Source: Synechococcus sp. CBW1002 (GTDB lineage Bacteria > Cyanobacteriota > Cyanobacteriia > PCC-6307 > Cyanobiaceae). Taken from it: 64,000 bases of DNA. The stretch's first letter is position 1. Each line of letters starts with the position of its first letter. Positions 61,828 to 64,000 of this stretch are shown one piece after another. The stretch lies in assembly GCF_015840915.1 (NCBI RefSeq), contig NZ_CP060398.1, positions 1,550,001 through 1,614,000 of the forward strand, in the 5' to 3' direction. Below the pieces are notes generated by a model, which worked only from the letters and a program-made list of their open reading frames with translations, was not told the origin of the DNA and did no database searches. A program made the position numbers and the translations under genes.

Positions 61828-61901
61828 GCGCTTGTAGCTCAGCGGATTAGAGCATCTGACTACGGATCAGAGGGTCGGGAGTTCGAATCTCTCCAGGCGC
61901 G
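61828..61901 (+). tRNA. tRNA-Arg (anticodon ACG)
   Basis: This 74-base cloverleaf has the acceptor pair GCGCTTG (61828-61834) with CAGGCGC (61894-61900) and a discriminator G at 61901. The anticodon stem TCTGA/TCAGA encloses the loop CTACGGA with anticodon ACG (A34 normally becomes inosine to read CGN). The T arm includes GTTCGAATC. CCA is not encoded. A terminator follows within 35 bases. Confidence 0.97.
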
Positions 61902-61908
61902 CTTCTTC

Positions 61909-61935
61909 ACCGTCCCAAAAGGGCGGTTTTTTTTT
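61909..61935 (+). terminator. Rho-independent terminator after tRNA-Arg
   Basis: ACCGTCCC and GGGCGGT pair (one bulged T) around an AAAA loop, followed by a run of nine T that begins with the last stem base (61927-61935). This is a textbook terminator and separates the tRNA from glyA. Confidence 0.9.
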
Positions 61936-62029
61936 GGCCGGCCTCCGCGCCTGGCTTGGTGAGGGTCTGTCGCGCCAGGACTGCCGCTGCAGGTTTGTGA
62001 CGGCAGACGAACCCCTCCGTTTCATTACG

Positions 62030-63340
62030 ATGAGCAACCCCCGCATCCGGCCCATGGCGGACACCTCGGCAGCGCTCAACCAGCCCCTGGTCGCCGGGGA
62101 TCCGGCCGTGGCGGCCCTGATCGGCAAGGAGCTCCAGCGCCAGCAGACCCATCTGGAGCTGATCGCTTCGGAGAACTTCGCCTCCCGCGCTGTGATGGAG
62201 GCCCAGGGCTCGGTGCTCACCAACAAGTACGCCGAGGGGCTGCCCCATAAGCGCTACTACGGCGGCTGCGAGCACGTCGACGCGATCGAGGAGCTGGCGA
62301 TCGAGCGGGCCAAGCAACTGTTCGGTGCCGCCTGGGCCAACGTGCAGCCCCACAGCGGCGCCCAGGCCAATTTCGCTGTCTTCCTGGCCCTGCTCCAGCC
62401 CGGCGACACGATCCTGGGTATGGACCTGAGCCATGGCGGCCACCTCACCCACGGCTCGCCGGTGAATGTGAGTGGCAAATGGTTCAAGGCGGTGCACTAC
62501 GGCGTGGATCCCGAGACCCAGCAGCTCAACTACGACACGATCCGCACCCTGGCGCTGCAGCACCGGCCGAAACTGATCGTCTGCGGCTACTCCGCCTACC
62601 CCCGCACGATCGACTTCGCCGCCTTCCGCGCCATCGCCGATGAGGTGGGTGCCTGGCTGCTGGCGGATATGGCCCACATCGCCGGGCTGGTGGCGGCCGG
62701 CGTGCATCCCAGCCCGGTGCCCCATTGCCATGTGGTCACCACCACCACCCACAAGACCCTGCGCGGTCCGCGGGGCGGCCTGATCCTCACGGGCGATGCC
62801 GAATTCGGCCGCCAGTTCGACAAGGCCGTGTTCCCCGGCAGCCAGGGCGGCCCGCTGGAGCATGTGATCGCTGCCAAGGCGGTGGCCTTCGGTGAGGCGC
62901 TGCAGCCCGAGTTCACCGCCTACAGCAAGCAGGTGATCGCCAATGCCCAGGCCCTGGCGGAGCGCGTCCTCGAACGTGGCATCGATGTGGTGAGCGGCGG
63001 CACCGACAACCATCTGGTCCTGCTGGACCTGCGCAGTATCGGCATGACCGGCAAGGTGGCCGATCTGCTGGTCAGTGACGTGCACATCACAGCCAACAAG
63101 AACACCGTGCCCTTCGACCCCCAGTCCCCCTTCGTGACCAGTGGCCTGCGGCTCGGCACCGCCGCCTGCACCACCCGAGGCTTCGATCAGGAGGCCTTCC
63201 GGGAGGTGGCTGATGTGATCGCTGATCGTCTGCTCAGTCCGGAGGATGGCGCCATCGAGCAGCGCTGCCGCGACCGGGTGGCCGCGCTCTGCGATCGCTT
63301 CCCCCTCTACGCTTCCGAGCGTCAGCTGCAGCACGCCTGA
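62030..63340 (+). CDS. glyA: Serine hydroxymethyltransferase
   Basis: This 436-residue PLP enzyme interconverts serine and glycine with tetrahydrofolate and feeds one-carbon metabolism. [60 protein letters not shown] and the PLP-lysine motif [20 protein letters not shown] are all present, with the C-terminal [23 protein letters not shown] 62030 or ATG 62054 ([10 protein letters not shown]) could be the start; the frame also extends upstream through the terminator, which cannot be coding. It follows the tRNA-Arg terminator and precedes a WecA-type gene. Confidence 0.97.
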   Translation: MSNPRIRPMADTSAALNQPLVAGDPAVAALIGKELQRQQTHLELIASENFASRAVMEAQGSVLTNKYAEGLPHKRYYGGCEHVDAIEELAIERAKQLFGAAWANVQPHSGAQANFAVFLALLQPGDTILGMDLSHGGHLTHGSPVNVSGKWFKAVHYGVDPETQQLNYDTIRTLALQHRPKLIVCGYSAYPRTIDFAAFRAIADEVGAWLLADMAHIAGLVAAGVHPSPVPHCHVVTTTTHKTLRGPRGGLILTGDAEFGRQFDKAVFPGSQGGPLEHVIAAKAVAFGEALQPEFTAYSKQVIANAQALAERVLERGIDVVSGGTDNHLVLLDLRSIGMTGKVADLLVSDVHITANKNTVPFDPQSPFVTSGLRLGTAACTTRGFDQEAFREVADVIADRLLSPEDGAIEQRCRDRVAALCDRFPLYASERQLQHA

Positions 63341-63407
63341 GCAGGCTCTGAGTCCATAAGGTGGCCCGCGAAGGCCCGCTCCTGGCACCCCCACCGGCCC
63401 CGTTGCT

Positions 63408-64000
63408 GTGACCCTCGCCTACAGCCCCAACGCGGCGGCCCTGCTCACCTTCTTCGCCGCGTCGGTGCTCACGGCTCTGATCGTGCCGGTGGTGCGGCGT
63501 CTGGGTCTGCGCTGGGGGCTCACCGATCAGCCTGATCCCCGCAAGCAGCACACCACGCCGATGGTGCGCCTCGGCGGCATCGGCATCGTGGCTGGCTTCA
63601 GCCTCGGGCTCATGCTCACCTGGGCCTTCGGTGGCTTCGCCGAGTTGCCCGTCAGCAAGGACACGGCGATCTGGACCACCCTGGCCGGCTCGCTCTGCTT
63701 CTTCGTGATCGGCCTGGCGGACGATCTCTTCGCTCTGCCGCCCCTGCCGCGTCTGGTCGGTCAGGTGGCCGTGGCCACGGTGGTCTGGGGTGAAGGGGTG
63801 CGGATCGGCACGATCGAGCTGCCCTTTTCCTTCGGCGATGCCCTGGCGCCGGTGCTGGTGCTGCCCGAACCGCTGAGCCTTTTGGCCACCGTGATCTGGC
63901 TGGTGGGGATCACCAATGCGATCAACTGGCTGGATGGCCTCGACGGCCTGGCCGCCGGGGTGAGTGGCATCGCCGCCGTGGGCCTGCTCTCGGTCAGCTT
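63408..64000 (+). CDS. WecA/MraY-type sugar-phosphate transferase (cut by window end)
   Basis: The first 197 or so codons are visible, starting with GTG 63408. The protein is a polytopic member of glycosyltransferase family 4: PDPRKQHTTPMVRLGGIGIV (about 44-63), FFVIGLADDLFALPPLPRLV with the magnesium-binding Asp pair, and TNAINWLDGLDGLAAGVSGI, a clear catalytic motif. It should attach a sugar-1-phosphate to undecaprenyl phosphate, starting a surface polysaccharide. The sequence is closer to WecA/TagO-type enzymes than to MraY, but this is a judgement. The 3' end lies outside the window. Confidence 0.9.
   Translation, partial: MTLAYSPNAAALLTFFAASVLTALIVPVVRRLGLRWGLTDQPDPRKQHTTPMVRLGGIGIVAGFSLGLMLTWAFGGFAELPVSKDTAIWTTLAGSLCFFVIGLADDLFALPPLPRLVGQVAVATVVWGEGVRIGTIELPFSFGDALAPVLVLPEPLSLLATVIWLVGITNAINWLDGLDGLAAGVSGIAAVGLLSVS

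Overview
The window looks like a chromosomal segment of a high-GC picocyanobacterium of the Synechococcus/Cyanobium type. The evidence is psbK (a photosystem II subunit) next to a queuosine-type tRNA-guanine transglycosylase, several small families that I know only from cyanobacteria (DUF3155, DUF3181, DUF4079, DUF1997), a cyanobacterial-type IspH, and strongly G/C-biased third codon positions from about 24.8 kb onward. No database search was possible; family names come from motif recognition.

Bases 1 to about 24,680 form an insertion-sequence graveyard. At least eleven elements or remnants are present, many nested in one another. I could read terminal inverted repeats and target duplications for several: IS66 (8-bp duplication), ISAs1-like (10 bp), a second IS3 (3 bp), an IS5/IS1182-type element (6 bp) and another IS1182 at a CTAG site. 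An IS110 plus IS3 pair occurs twice as one almost identical block (1-4486 and about 16296-19805). Between the elements lie a few lower-GC cargo genes: a Coq4-like protein, a CPA1-type cation/proton antiporter and a di-haem cytochrome c peroxidase-like protein. Two unrelated IS110 elements carry long non-coding 5' ends that share short segments with the sites they occupy, as expected of bridge-RNA guides.

Bases 24,798-36,915 hold a fatty acid desaturase, a translationally coupled pair (Tat-exported solute-binding-like protein and a saccharopine-dehydrogenase-like protein), a divergent lipoprotein with a solute-binding region and a von Willebrand A domain followed by a membrane/coiled-coil protein, a small secreted protein, a 1603-residue CheB-CheR-PAS-GGDEF-EAL signalling protein, and a DUF985 cupin.

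Bases 36,977-46,918 hold a serine beta-lactamase-like hydrolase, an acyl-CoA synthetase-like enzyme, a CNNM/CorC-type membrane protein, a Gfo/Idh/MocA oxidoreductase, a large GH15/phosphorylase-kinase-like protein and a WecG/TagA-type glycosyltransferase.

Bases 47,000-64,000 are housekeeping: psbK, tgt, cobS, a sensor histidine kinase, DUF3155, an esterase, purH, DUF4079, DUF1997, ispH, sfsA, murJ, several small exported or membrane proteins, tRNA-Arg(ACG) with its own terminator, glyA, and the start of a WecA/MraY-type glycosyl-phosphate transferase cut by the window end.
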